Made by a program: the position numbers and the translations under genes
Notes under the pieces: generated by a model
Seen by the model: only the letters and a program-made list of their open reading frames with translations
Told to the model about the DNA's origin: nothing
Databases searched by the model: none
Shown: positions 8,918-17,264 of the stretch, piece after piece
Position numbering within the stretch: the stretch's first letter is position 1
How the letters are laid out: every line of letters begins with the position of its first letter
Assembly (NCBI RefSeq): GCF_029714405.1
Contig: NZ_CP121650.1
Span: 6,763,001 to 6,827,000 of the forward strand
Reading direction: 5' to 3'
Source of the DNA: Bradyrhizobium sp. CB82
Lineage (GTDB): Bacteria > Pseudomonadota > Alphaproteobacteria > Rhizobiales > Xanthobacteraceae
Length of the DNA: 64,000 bases

Positions 8918-10315
8918 ATGAACCAAAGCGTCTTGGCACTCTTGGACCGATCCGCAAGCTCCCTCGGCACCATCGCGGGGCACGTGGAACACGTTTATTC
9001 TGTTGCCGAGGGCGCGCCGCCACCACTGGGGATCGAGGGGGTATCACGCTCCTGGCAAAGATCAGCGAACAAATACGGCGTCGATCCAATTGATAGCAAG
9101 GCACCACGCATCCTCACGCCTGGCGAGCTGAAAGCCTTTCGCGAACCGCTGGATAAACTCATTTCCGGCGCTCAGGAGGAAATCGATCAATTATACAAAG
9201 TGGTTCGGGACGCCGGGTATACCGTCCTATTCTGCAATAGCTCGGGCGTGGCGGTCGAACATCGCGGTGATGAGGCGCACGCGAGCCGTTTCGAATATTG
9301 GGGAACTTGGCTCGGCGGCGTCTGGTCCGAGGAGGTGGAGGGAACAAACGGCATTGGCACCTGTATTGTCGAAGAGCGGCCTGTTACGGTCCACAGAGGT
9401 CAGCATTTCAGATCGCGGCACATAAACTTGAGCTGCTCCGGCGCGCCAGTGTTCGGCGTCGACGGAAGGCTGATAGCGGTCTTGGACGTATCTGCGATCG
9501 ATCCCGAGCTCTCAGAACGGGCGCACGCGCTAACCGGCGCCCTTACAGTGAGATCCGCGCGCTCCATAGAAGAACGATTTTTTCGAGAGCAGTTCCGCCG
9601 AGAGTGGATCATCGCGGTAGCGCCGCCCGAGGGCTGCGTTCCAGGCATGCTGCTGGCGGCTGACTGCGACCAACGCATCGTTGGCGCAAACCGGGTCGCG
9701 CGCAGGTCCCTTCTGCTCGATGACCGCGGGCTGCGAGCCGGAGTCAGCTTGTGGACGATCTTCGAACGAGACCTCGCTCTCTTTCGGCGCAAAGACCAAA
9801 CTGATATCTTTACGCGATTGGTGCTCGCCGCGAGCAACGAGAGCCGCCCCGCGCTTGTAACTCCACCCGATCACAGCGCGAGCGCCTCGAGTGATCCGAC
9901 GCACGCCACTCTGCATACACGCCCGCGCCTGGACTCGATTGACACCCTTCTGAAGTTGCCGCCGCCAGCAGCGCCGCAAGCACACGGCGGACTGTCGGCG
10001 AGCGCGATGCGTCGGGTGCGGGAATACGTGGAAATGCATCTGAGCGAAAATATAGATCTGGCGATGCTGGCTGCAGTGGCCGGATTATCGATGCACCATT
10101 TTGCGCGGCAATTCAAGCAATCTGCCGGCGTCACCCCGCATCACTACCTCACGAAAAAGCGGGTCGAACGAGCCCAGGAGATGTTGGCTCAGACGGATCT
10201 GTCGTTATCGGAAATTGCGTATGAGGCCGGCTTTTCTGACCAAAGCCATTTGGCGCGTCATTTTCGTTACATGGTCGGCACCACGCCTCGAGAATTTCGG
10301 TGGTCGCAACGCTAG
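8918..10315 (+). CDS. GAF-AraC transcriptional regulator
   Basis: 465 residues from the ATG at 8918; an upstream in-frame ATG at 8786 would add an Arg-rich, non-conserved leader. The N-terminal two thirds resembles the sensory half of AcoR-type sigma-54 activators: SRSWQRSANKYGVDP, then a GAF with EGTNGIGTCIVEERPV and SCSGAPVFGVDGRLIAVLDV. Instead of an AAA+ domain the C-terminus is an AraC/XylS double HTH (residues about 365-465, LSEIAYEAGFSDQSHLARHF). It should bind a small ligand and activate sigma-70-type promoters. Target unknown; it stands alone between the two FixJ-type genes. Confidence 0.88.
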   Translation: MNQSVLALLDRSASSLGTIAGHVEHVYSVAEGAPPPLGIEGVSRSWQRSANKYGVDPIDSKAPRILTPGELKAFREPLDKLISGAQEEIDQLYKVVRDAGYTVLFCNSSGVAVEHRGDEAHASRFEYWGTWLGGVWSEEVEGTNGIGTCIVEERPVTVHRGQHFRSRHINLSCSGAPVFGVDGRLIAVLDVSAIDPELSERAHALTGALTVRSARSIEERFFREQFRREWIIAVAPPEGCVPGMLLAADCDQRIVGANRVARRSLLLDDRGLRAGVSLWTIFERDLALFRRKDQTDIFTRLVLAASNESRPALVTPPDHSASASSDPTHATLHTRPRLDSIDTLLKLPPPAAPQAHGGLSASAMRRVREYVEMHLSENIDLAMLAAVAGLSMHHFARQFKQSAGVTPHHYLTKKRVERAQEMLAQTDLSLSEIAYEAGFSDQSHLARHFRYMVGTTPREFRWSQR

Positions 10316-10761
10316 GCTAGGTCGCATCCGGCGGCCCCGAAACTGTCGTATCTTGCTCAAGTGAGGCCCGTATCGCCGAATCAAGCGTGAAGGTTTTGCA
10401 CTTGTGCGCGCGTCCTTATATGGCAGATAACGCACCGGCGCGCTCAACCAACAATCACAGCTCGATCGCACGACCGCAAGGCGCCTTCGCTCAATCTTCA
10501 GTTGCCCTTTTAGTGTTGGACAGCTTGAATGAGCCAAAACACAAAGACGTTCTTGACGACGAACCGATGGTGTAAGTGCCGAGATCGCTTGCATCGAAGG
10601 CCGCGATCTTGGAACATTCTCCAGGCGTTCGATTGGCGTGACCGTCTTTTTCGCGAGCACCCACTCGATGGGATCGAAAGCCGTAAAATCAACGACTGTC
10701 GGTCCGTCATTTGGTACAGCATGACACGTAGCGAGCAGAGATCGCTTCGATTTGCTTCTTG
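10316..10761. other. Intergenic, no supported gene
   Basis: Convergent gap between the GAF-AraC gene and FixJ copy 2. Only short overlapping frames without domains were seen. The last 40 bp before the FixJ stop resemble the same position of FixJ copy 1, so the duplication extends slightly past the stop codon. Confidence 0.4.
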
Positions 10762-11391
10762 CTAGTCGGCTCGCCTGATTCCAAGTGTTTCCGCCATGCT
10801 CACCAAATCGGCGAGAGATCGCGCCTCCATCTTTTTCATCGCTCTTCCCCGATGAATTTTCACAGTGATCTCTTCGACCTCGAGCTGATAGGCGATTTGC
10901 TTGTTTCTCAAACCAGAAGCGGCCAGTGCCATAACCTCCCGCTCGCGCTGGGTTAACGTCTCAAACCGCTGCCGCAAATCGGATAGCGCCTTTTCACCTG
11001 CCCGTCTCCTGCGATCCTGATTGAGCGCCTTTGTCACAGCATCCAACATGTCTTGATCGCGGAACGGTTTCGTCAGGAAATCGACCGCGCCGGCCTTCAT
11101 CGCCTTTACGGACATGGGAATGTCGCCGTGCCCCGTCAAAAACACGATAGGAATTTGAATACCAGCTTTCGCCAATGCTTCCTGAAACTCGAGGCCGCTG
11201 CCTCCTGGCAATCTGATGTCGAGAACCAGACAACTTGGCACGTCCGGGAGTTTGCTCTCGAGCAATTCGGAAGCCGTGGTGAACGCTTTCACGGGCAGCT
11301 CCATTGATTCGAACAAGTAGATTAATGCCTTTCGCACAAACGGGTCATCATCAACCACGAGCACAATTTGCTTTTCGGTCCTCTCACTCAT
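10762..11391 (-). CDS. FixJ/NarL-type response regulator (copy 2)
   Basis: 209 residues from ATG 11391 (MSERTEKQIVLVVDDDP). It has the same receiver plus LuxR-HTH layout as the gene at 7654-8289 and only about 30 differences. Phospho-Asp (LVLDIRLPGGSG), Thr (FLTGHGD) and Lys (TKPF) are kept, as is the HTH (LTQREREVMALAASGLRNKQ). Some replacements lie next to the conserved receiver loops (TAYGD versus TGHGD), which may alter kinase pairing. An in-frame start 75 bp upstream is possible but the added residues look non-coding. Confidence 0.9.
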   Translation of the reverse strand: MSERTEKQIVLVVDDDPFVRKALIYLFESMELPVKAFTTASELLESKLPDVPSCLVLDIRLPGGSGLEFQEALAKAGIQIPIVFLTGHGDIPMSVKAMKAGAVDFLTKPFRDQDMLDAVTKALNQDRRRRAGEKALSDLRQRFETLTQREREVMALAASGLRNKQIAYQLEVEEITVKIHRGRAMKKMEARSLADLVSMAETLGIRRAD

Positions 11392-11891
11392 AGCTAGCCA
11401 CCCGATCCGACGAGATGCGTCCGCCATGCATCTTCGCTTTGTCGACAGATGCTCTCGATCCAGCACTCATTACAGCTTTGTTGTGATGGTCCGGTAGAGT
11501 TGCGCCAAATTCGATCTACGAAATGTCTCTTGCCCACGATGGCGAACAACCAATGCCAAAATCCGGTCGATCGTCGCCCGCAATTCTTGTTCAACGAGCC
11601 GGGCCCTATTCTCTGGTGGACGCCGTCCCTGCCCAGCATTGCTAGCGCCTCCCATCGGTCGTTTGACCGGTCAGCAGTACGAGCGCCGTCAAAGCATACC
11701 GCTTGTTGCGGCGCAACAAAAAGGGGTTCTAGCCTAGTCCGAGCTACGAGGGAACCACCCCAAGCAACATTGTCGGCTGCGGCACCTCAGCCGATCCTGA
11801 TCAGCTCCACACAAAAGTTGCCGGCGTGCGGCATCAGGCGATCGAGGCCACAGGCCAGAAGCTCGTTTGCCTGCCGCCTGTCTCCAAACAG
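11392..11891. other. Intergenic, no supported gene
   Basis: 500 bp between FixJ copy 2 and the copper ATPase, both on the minus strand. Plus-strand frames here have no recognisable domain or ribosome-binding site. The promoter of FixJ copy 2 should lie near 11.4 kb. Confidence 0.4.
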
Positions 11892-14003
11892 CTACTTTCG
11901 CGGTTGAGTCGCAGTGCTCCCGGTGCTCGCAACCAAGATTCGCGAGCGCGCGAGCAATTGCGCGTTGATGGCGACGATAATCGTGCTTGCCGACATGAGG
12001 GCGGCGCCGACGGCTGGACTTATGACGATCCCCCACGGATAGGCCACGCCGGCGGCCAGCGGAATCGCGACAATATTGTAGCCCGTCGCCCACAGAAGAT
12101 TCTGAACTATCTTTCTGTAAGTCGCGCGCGAAAGCGCCACGATGGCGAAGACGTCGCGGGGATCGCTGCGCACCAGCACGACATCGGCTGACTCAACCGC
12201 GACTTCGGTTCCGGCGCCAATCGCAATGCCGAGATCGGACTCGACCAAGGCGGGTGAATCGTTGACACCGTCGCCGACCATTGCAACGGTCACGCCACGC
12301 GCCTTCACCTCGCGGACTTTCTCAAGTTTTTGGTGCGGCAATACTTCAGCGAAGTAGTCGTCAAGGCCAAGACGAGCGGCGACCGACTTGGCTACCGCCA
12401 TGGCGTCGCCTGTGATCATTATGCAGCGGATACGCAAAGCTTTGAGGCGTGCGATCGCATCGAAGGACTCTTTGCGAATGACGTCGGCAAGCGCGATCGC
12501 GCCGACGGGCTTGTCATCGATCAGCAGGTACACGACGGTATTGCCTTCGTCGCCCAACGCCGCGATACGCCCGTTTCGCAGATCCAGCCCTCGCTTGCGG
12601 ACATAGTCAGGGCTCACGACTCTGACGCTATGTCCTTCTATCACCGCCTCAGCACCTTGGCCTGGCATGTTTTTGAAATCCTGGACCTGCTTCGACGTGA
12701 CGCTGCGTTCCTTAGCGCCCCGTATGACGCCCTGGGCAATCGGATGCTCCGATTGACTTTCAAGCCCTGCGGCCCACGCGAGTATCTCGCTCTCGGACAA
12801 ATCCGATAGTGTGACGACTCCGACGATGCCAAACCGGCCTTCCGTCAAGGTTCCGGTTTTGTCGAACAACACGGCGCCCAGATTGTGGGCGCGTTCGAAG
12901 GCTGCGCGGTCGCGGATAAGAAGGCCGCTTTGCGCAGTAAGCCGCGTACTTACTGCAACGACCAGAGGCACCGCGAGACCGAGCGCGTGCGGACAGGCGA
13001 TGACCATGACGGTTGCCATCCGCTCGATCGCGTAGTCAAAGCCGAAGCCAAAGCCGAGCCACGCCACGAGGGTTGCGCCGCCCACGGATAGAGCAATGTA
13101 GGTCAGCCACAAGGCGGCGCGATTGGCCAAGTCCTGAGTTCGCGAGCGTGTCTCCTGTGCCCGTTGGACTAGCGCGATGACCTGGGCTAGATATGTCTGA
13201 TCGCCGGTCTTGCGCACAACAACGGTCACAGTACCCTCACCGTTCACCGCCCCCCCGACAGCCTCTTGGCCCTCCGTTTTCTCGACAGGCCGCGACTCTC
13301 CGGTCAGCATCGATTGGTTGAAGCTAGAGTAGCCCTTGCTGATTACGCCATCGATCGGCACCCTCTCGCCAGGCTTAACCAAAACGCGGTCGCCGGGCCT
13401 CAATTCGGCGATTGGGACATCTTCGGCGTCATCATTGGATTTGAGCCGGTGCGCGGTCGCCGGGAGTAGTTGAACGAGCGCCTCCAAAGCGTGTGAGGCT
13501 CCCAAGACGGATTTCATTTCAAGCCAGTGTCCAAGGAGCATGACATCGACCAGCGTCGCTAGCTCCCAGAAGAACACCGTTCCAGGGAGACCGAAGACCA
13601 CCGCGCTCGAATAGAAAAAGGCAGTCGAAATGGCGACCGCAATTAGCGTCATCATACCGGGCCGGCGCGCGGTAAATTCGTCGTGGATCCCCTTGAGAAA
13701 CGGCCAGCCGCAGTAGAGATAGACCACAGCAGAAACGCCGAAGAGGACGTAAGACTCTCCCCTAAAGGCAAGGCGCTCGCGCAGGCCGAGCAAGTCCTGC
13801 ACAAGCGGCGACAAAGCGAGGATCGGAACGGTCAGGATCATTGAGATCCAAAATCGATCCCGGAACTCTGCAACCATTGCCGTATGGCCGTTTCCGAGCC
13901 CATAACCCATATGCATGCGATGGTGCGCAACGGGCCTCATATGGCCCATATTGCCGTGAGGTATCGGTCCATGGCCTTCGGACCGAAGTGCATACCTCAT
14001 CAT
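11892..14003 (-). CDS. CPH-type (CopB-like) heavy-metal P-type ATPase
   Basis: 703 residues from ATG 14003, chosen because GAGGAGAGCG precedes it; the frame runs 135 bp further up without conservation. The N-terminus is rich in His/Met (HGPIPHGNMGHMRPVAHHRM), a metal-binding tail used by CopB-type pumps instead of a CxxC domain. Then come six to eight membrane segments, the actuator motif LTGES, the ion-site motif ACPHALGLAVP (CPH, the P1B-3 signature), phosphorylation site FDKTGTLTEG, SEHPIA in the nucleotide-binding domain and the hinge MVGDGVNDSPAL. It should export copper (Cu+/Cu2+) or silver across the inner membrane using ATP. No cue or cop regulator lies beside it; the gene appears monocistronic. 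Confidence 0.92.
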   Translation of the reverse strand: MMRYALRSEGHGPIPHGNMGHMRPVAHHRMHMGYGLGNGHTAMVAEFRDRFWISMILTVPILALSPLVQDLLGLRERLAFRGESYVLFGVSAVVYLYCGWPFLKGIHDEFTARRPGMMTLIAVAISTAFFYSSAVVFGLPGTVFFWELATLVDVMLLGHWLEMKSVLGASHALEALVQLLPATAHRLKSNDDAEDVPIAELRPGDRVLVKPGERVPIDGVISKGYSSFNQSMLTGESRPVEKTEGQEAVGGAVNGEGTVTVVVRKTGDQTYLAQVIALVQRAQETRSRTQDLANRAALWLTYIALSVGGATLVAWLGFGFGFDYAIERMATVMVIACPHALGLAVPLVVAVSTRLTAQSGLLIRDRAAFERAHNLGAVLFDKTGTLTEGRFGIVGVVTLSDLSESEILAWAAGLESQSEHPIAQGVIRGAKERSVTSKQVQDFKNMPGQGAEAVIEGHSVRVVSPDYVRKRGLDLRNGRIAALGDEGNTVVYLLIDDKPVGAIALADVIRKESFDAIARLKALRIRCIMITGDAMAVAKSVAARLGLDDYFAEVLPHQKLEKVREVKARGVTVAMVGDGVNDSPALVESDLGIAIGAGTEVAVESADVVLVRSDPRDVFAIVALSRATYRKIVQNLLWATGYNIVAIPLAAGVAYPWGIVISPAVGAALMSASTIIVAINAQLLARSRILVASTGSTATQPRK

Positions 14004-14259
14004 CGCTCTCCTCGACGCGGGTGAACAGGAACGCTGCAAAAGTAAACCGCAATGTTGGGTGGAGCCCGCCACAAGTCTATAAGTCGCGGCTTCAATCCCG
14101 CAATATTGAGAAATTCGCCGCAAAGAACATTTAGCCACCGCGATCGTGCTACACCCAACACCTAAAACCGGCGAGCGCCGGCATAGCCTCTATGCTCCAT
14201 CCATCATCGAGTAAACGATCCGTGGAATACAACGCAATAGACCTCAACTTTCGTAACCT

Positions 14260-14442
14260 CGCAAAGGCGCGATCTCTCGAGTATCGGCGCGATTAATTCG
14301 CTGGGATCGCTGTTTTGTTGTCCATTTTCTCGTGCGACAATTTCGGCGTACGCGACAAGATCGCCGTGAAGACTGGCAGGCAGTTCAAGCGTACCTTTAC
14401 AGATCTATCCCCGGTTAGCTCAGCGATCCTGAGCTTTGCCAT
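14260..14442 (-). pseudogene. Relic of a DUF2274 gene (second conjugative element)
   Basis: From ATG 14442 the minus strand reads MAKLRIAELTGDRSVKV, matching MTKLKIGILADDRPVKV of the intact gene at 38619-38855. It then needs a one-base shift to continue TLELPASLHGDLVAYAEIVAR, which matches the intact HELPASVHRDLVAYADALAR. It is clearly a decayed homologue, lying directly after a trbI relic just as the intact DUF2274 gene follows trbI. Confidence 0.8.
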
Positions 14443-14545
14443 CCTTGGTACGGCTCCAGCAAGAGGTCCGATTGACGATCACTCGCAAGGGAAATCCCGG
14501 CCTGATCGTCGGCGTCGGATTTGTTAAGGTTGCGTCGAAGTACCT
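14443..14545 (-). pseudogene. trbI: Relic of trbI C-terminus (second conjugative element)
   Basis: The minus strand encodes, in three frames joined by small shifts, LRRNLNK, then TPTIRPGFPLRVIVNR, then DLLLEPYQG. The intact trbI at 38.9 kb ends RRNLNIQPTLTIRPGFPVRV...NRDLVLEPYRG. Only the last 30-35 codons survive. Together with the adjoining DUF2274 relic and the relaxase relic at 19.4 kb it marks a second, older trb-type element. Confidence 0.82.
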
Positions 14546-14951
14546 GTCAGCCCGTCCGATCGAGCGAGTTGCCCCCAAAACTAAGCCCCGGAGAATGGCT
14601 GTGTTGTTACCGTTATCCGCACGGCGCTTCAACACGCACAGACCTCCATTTCGCCTCGCAATCCGAGCACCGGCATTTGGTTTCTTCTGTGAGGAGCCGA
14701 CGCCGGTCAGCGCACAAGCGTTAGCCAGGACGTGTGCGCATAAATCCTGCTCAACCTCCGCTTCGGTTCGAACGCGACTGAAACGCACGGCTGCCGCGAG
14801 ACGGCGCAATGCGCCACACTCCGGACTCATGCACCGCAAACTAGAACTCGCTCGATAGGCAGCCCTTCGTGGCTATCCAACCGTCGCCGTCAGTAATCGC
14901 AGGCATTGTGATTAAGCGGAATCAACGCGTCCGGGGAAGCCGCCTTCGACC
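14546..14951. other. No supported gene
   Basis: 400 bp of low-information sequence upstream of the trbI relic. Frames on both strands overlap, lack ribosome-binding sites and show no domain. No further trbI sequence was recognised beyond about 14545. Confidence 0.35.
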
Positions 14952-15122
14952 CTAAACTCCCCTGCCCATCTGTTTGCCAATCACGCAGCGCCATGCCGCC
15001 AGGCACTCGGCCGGGTTCATCCACTCGGCGAGCTGCGGCGCGCCCATTAGGCAAGATTGCATCGAGACGTCGGCGAAGTCCGACGTGGTGACAATCTGTT
15101 CGTGGCAAACGAGCACTGCCAT
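14952..15122 (-). CDS. Small hypothetical protein (56 aa), possibly a truncated exported protein
   Basis: ATG 15122 to TAG 14952. The product carries CHEQIV, DFADVSMQSCLMGAPQLAEW and WRCVIGKQM. The spacing of three Cys and the Trp-Arg-Cys ending resemble short Cys-containing exported proteins common in Bradyrhizobium. There is no signal peptide, so the N-terminus may be lost. Function unknown. Confidence 0.35.
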   Translation of the reverse strand: MAVLVCHEQIVTTSDFADVSMQSCLMGAPQLAEWMNPAECLAAWRCVIGKQMGRGV

Positions 15123-15436
15123 GAGGTGCCGGCAATCATTCCATCGTGACGTGGTATTTCAGGTCCACTTTGAGGCTCTGCAGGCGGTAACGACGGAATA
15201 AAACGCTCGTGACTGGCGGCGTCGGCCAGACGTTTATGGTCGCGCCCGGATGATCTTGATGGCCTTGGACACCGTGCGCGGATGCAGGGCTAGCGGATAA
15301 CTTCCTTTTTCTTGCAGCCGAGATTGCGCTGGAGGTAGCCGCGCACACGCTCGACATTGAATGCTTCCTGCTCCTTGGAACCGGGGCGCATGTTCAGCGC
15401 TTCAATGGTACAGAATTCGAGGAACATGCCTGAAGC
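15123..15436. other. Intergenic, no supported gene
   Basis: About 310 bp between two small minus-strand genes. A minus-strand frame ends YRLQSLKVDLKYHVTME but has no domain. Possibly residual coding sequence upstream of the 56-aa gene. Confidence 0.3.
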
Positions 15437-15649
15437 TCATGCACACCATTCACGTTGAGCACTGGCAGCAGATCGAGCGGATGCTTTGGCCGCATCAACA
15501 TCGGACGCTCTCTCAGCTCGCCGCTCGTAGTCCTCGGCAAGGGTCTTAAGCTGACTCGCAATCGCCGAGTCGGTCATCGTTTGGGCAGCGCGGAGCAAAG
15601 TCCGTGCTGTCTCTAAGTATGCCTTGCCTCGTTGTGAGATCTGGACCAT
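15437..15649 (-). CDS. Small helical protein (70 aa) of Bradyrhizobiaceae type
   Basis: From ATG 15649: MVQISQRGKAYLETARTLL, then TMTDSAIASQLKTLAEDYERRAERA and an Ala-rich tail. It is probably two long helices. It resembles many small uncharacterised Bradyrhizobium proteins; no catalytic motif. Its start overlaps the stop of the upstream zinc-ribbon gene as TGATG, a typical translational coupling, so the two are made together. Confidence 0.7.
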   Translation of the reverse strand: MVQISQRGKAYLETARTLLRAAQTMTDSAIASQLKTLAEDYERRAERASDVDAAKASARSAASAQREWCA

Positions 15650-15870
15650 CACAAAGCCCTCGCACGGTTCTCTGGCAGCTGGTTGACGGCGGTCTGGAGC
15701 CAGCCCACCCAATTGCGGTCACTTTCCCTGCGGTCTCTGAAGCGATCGACGCATTTCTTGGAACAAAGCTGAGTCCGCCAACAGTAGTGCCGGACGAGAC
15801 CAAACTTGCCATTACAAACTGCGCATCGCGCGGTTCTGCCAGATCTAAGACTTTCGGAGCAGTTGGGCAT
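15649..15870 (-). CDS. Small zinc-ribbon-like protein (73 aa)
   Basis: From ATG 15870, preceded by AGGAGACTACAA: MPNCSESLRSGRTARCAVC, GKFGLVRHYCWRTQLCSKKC, DRFRDRRESDRNWVGWLQTA. The CxxC...C...C arrangement suggests one zinc site; the rest is basic and aromatic. Similar small proteins are common in Bradyrhizobium and have no known role. The frame is open to 16020, but that N-terminal extension is preceded by no good ribosome-binding site. Coupled to the helical protein downstream through TGATG. Confidence 0.65.
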   Translation of the reverse strand: MPNCSESLRSGRTARCAVCNGKFGLVRHYCWRTQLCSKKCVDRFRDRRESDRNWVGWLQTAVNQLPENRARAL

Positions 15871-16436
15871 TTGTAGTCTCCTCTTGGGCTTTATCGCAGC
15901 TGTTCGTCGATGGTCCTTTTTTTCGCTGTGCACTTCATGAGCCTGTGCGCTTTTCCAACACATGCAGCCTAAGACGATCGCGATCAGCAGTTCAATTGAA
16001 CGTAGGTTATCGTTGGCCATCTAAAGGCGTGACGGGACCGAAACGAAGGTTTATGGCGCTCCCCCCTCAAGCCGACCACTTTCCGCAATGGGCCACTTTT
16101 GTCTGAGCGATCCGATTTTACCTGCCGGTCAGTGTCCACTTTGTCCGAAAAACGAAAGAACTCGTGGCCAATTTTATCTGGCGTTCATTTGGCTCACATC
16201 AGCAGCACGGTGGTGGCTTCTTCTCAATGAGTCCACGCGCTCACAAAGGCGGCGTTTCGCCGTCCAAGTTGCAGCAAATCCGCCGGCTGGGATGAGGACT
16301 TTCTCGACATAAGCCTCGAACGCGTCGCGGTTGATCGGGCCATCGAGCACACAAGGCGCAATGATGCCGCGTCTGGTGGTATCCGTCCGGTGAAGGCCGC
16401 CTTGCCGAATGAGGCGTGTTGTTGAGTACTGTCCTT

Positions 16437-16847
16437 ATGGACAGTGATAGGCGCAGTGCCCAAGTCGAACGGCTCGAAGTAGTGGACACAGGCCGGCGGC
16501 GACGCTGGTCCGAGGATGAGAAGCTCAGGATCGTCCTGGAGAGCTTACAGGCGCCGCGCCAGGTCGCGGCAACAGCGCGGCGGTATGGTGTTTCGCGCTC
16601 ATTGCTGCTGCGATGGCGACGGTCGTTTCGGCCTGAGCCGAAGGATGCGGTCCATCGACCTGGCTTCGTACCGGCGATGGTGGTCGCGGAAGCAGGGCCG
16701 GCGCCTTGTCCAGTCGCGCCGGCCAACAGCGGCGGGTCGATCGAGATCGAGTTTGTTGCCGGGGCTCGGATGCGGATCACGGGCACGGTCGACGCGGCGA
16801 CGCTGAAGGCTGCGGTCGCGGCACTGGCAGATGGACGGCCGCAGTGA
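16437..16847 (+). CDS. tnpA: IS66-family accessory protein TnpA
   Basis: 136 residues from ATG 16437. The N-terminal HTH (RRRRWSEDEKLRIVLESLQA, RRYGVSRSLLLRWRR) is the IS3/IS66 OrfA DNA-binding fold, and the C-terminus IEIEFVAGARMRITGTVDAA is typical of IS66 TnpA. It assists TnpC in transposition. Its stop overlaps the GTG start of tnpB. Confidence 0.9.
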   Translation: MDSDRRSAQVERLEVVDTGRRRRWSEDEKLRIVLESLQAPRQVAATARRYGVSRSLLLRWRRSFRPEPKDAVHRPGFVPAMVVAEAGPAPCPVAPANSGGSIEIEFVAGARMRITGTVDAATLKAAVAALADGRPQ

Positions 16848-17191
16848 TCCCCATTCCGTCGGGCGTCCGGGTGTGGATTGCGACCGGCCATACAGACATG
16901 CGCCGCGGCATGAACTCGCTGGCCTTGCTGGTGCAGGAAGCCTTCAAGCGAGACCCGCACGGCGGCGATCTCTATGTGTTCCGTGGCAGGAGCGGCAAGC
17001 TGATCAAGATCCTCTGGCACGATGGGCTTGGGATGTCGCTCTACGCCAAGCGGCTGGAGCGCGGTCGCTTCTTGTGGCCGTCGTCGGCTGATGGCGTGGT
17101 GACAATCACCCCAGCCCAGCTTGGCTACCTGCTGGAGGGCATCGACTGGCGGATGCCGCAACAGACCTGGCGACCGCGGGCGGCGGGCTGA
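16844..17191 (+). CDS. tnpB: IS66-family Orf2 protein TnpB
   Basis: 115 residues from a GTG at 16844 that overlaps the tnpA stop by four bases (GTGA). Motifs GVRVWIATGHTDMRRGMNSL, LYVFRGRSGKLIKIL and WHDGLGMSLYAKRLERGRF are diagnostic of IS66 Orf2. It is required for transposition in this family, with an unclear mechanism; it is unrelated to the RNA-guided TnpB nucleases. Confidence 0.93.
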   Translation: MIPIPSGVRVWIATGHTDMRRGMNSLALLVQEAFKRDPHGGDLYVFRGRSGKLIKILWHDGLGMSLYAKRLERGRFLWPSSADGVVTITPAQLGYLLEGIDWRMPQQTWRPRAAG

Positions 17192-17264
17192 TCGCTGGGA
17201 TTTGAATCGGTGGCACGATCAGCGGTTCGGACAGAGACCGCGTCTTGTGATTCTCTGGTCGGCG

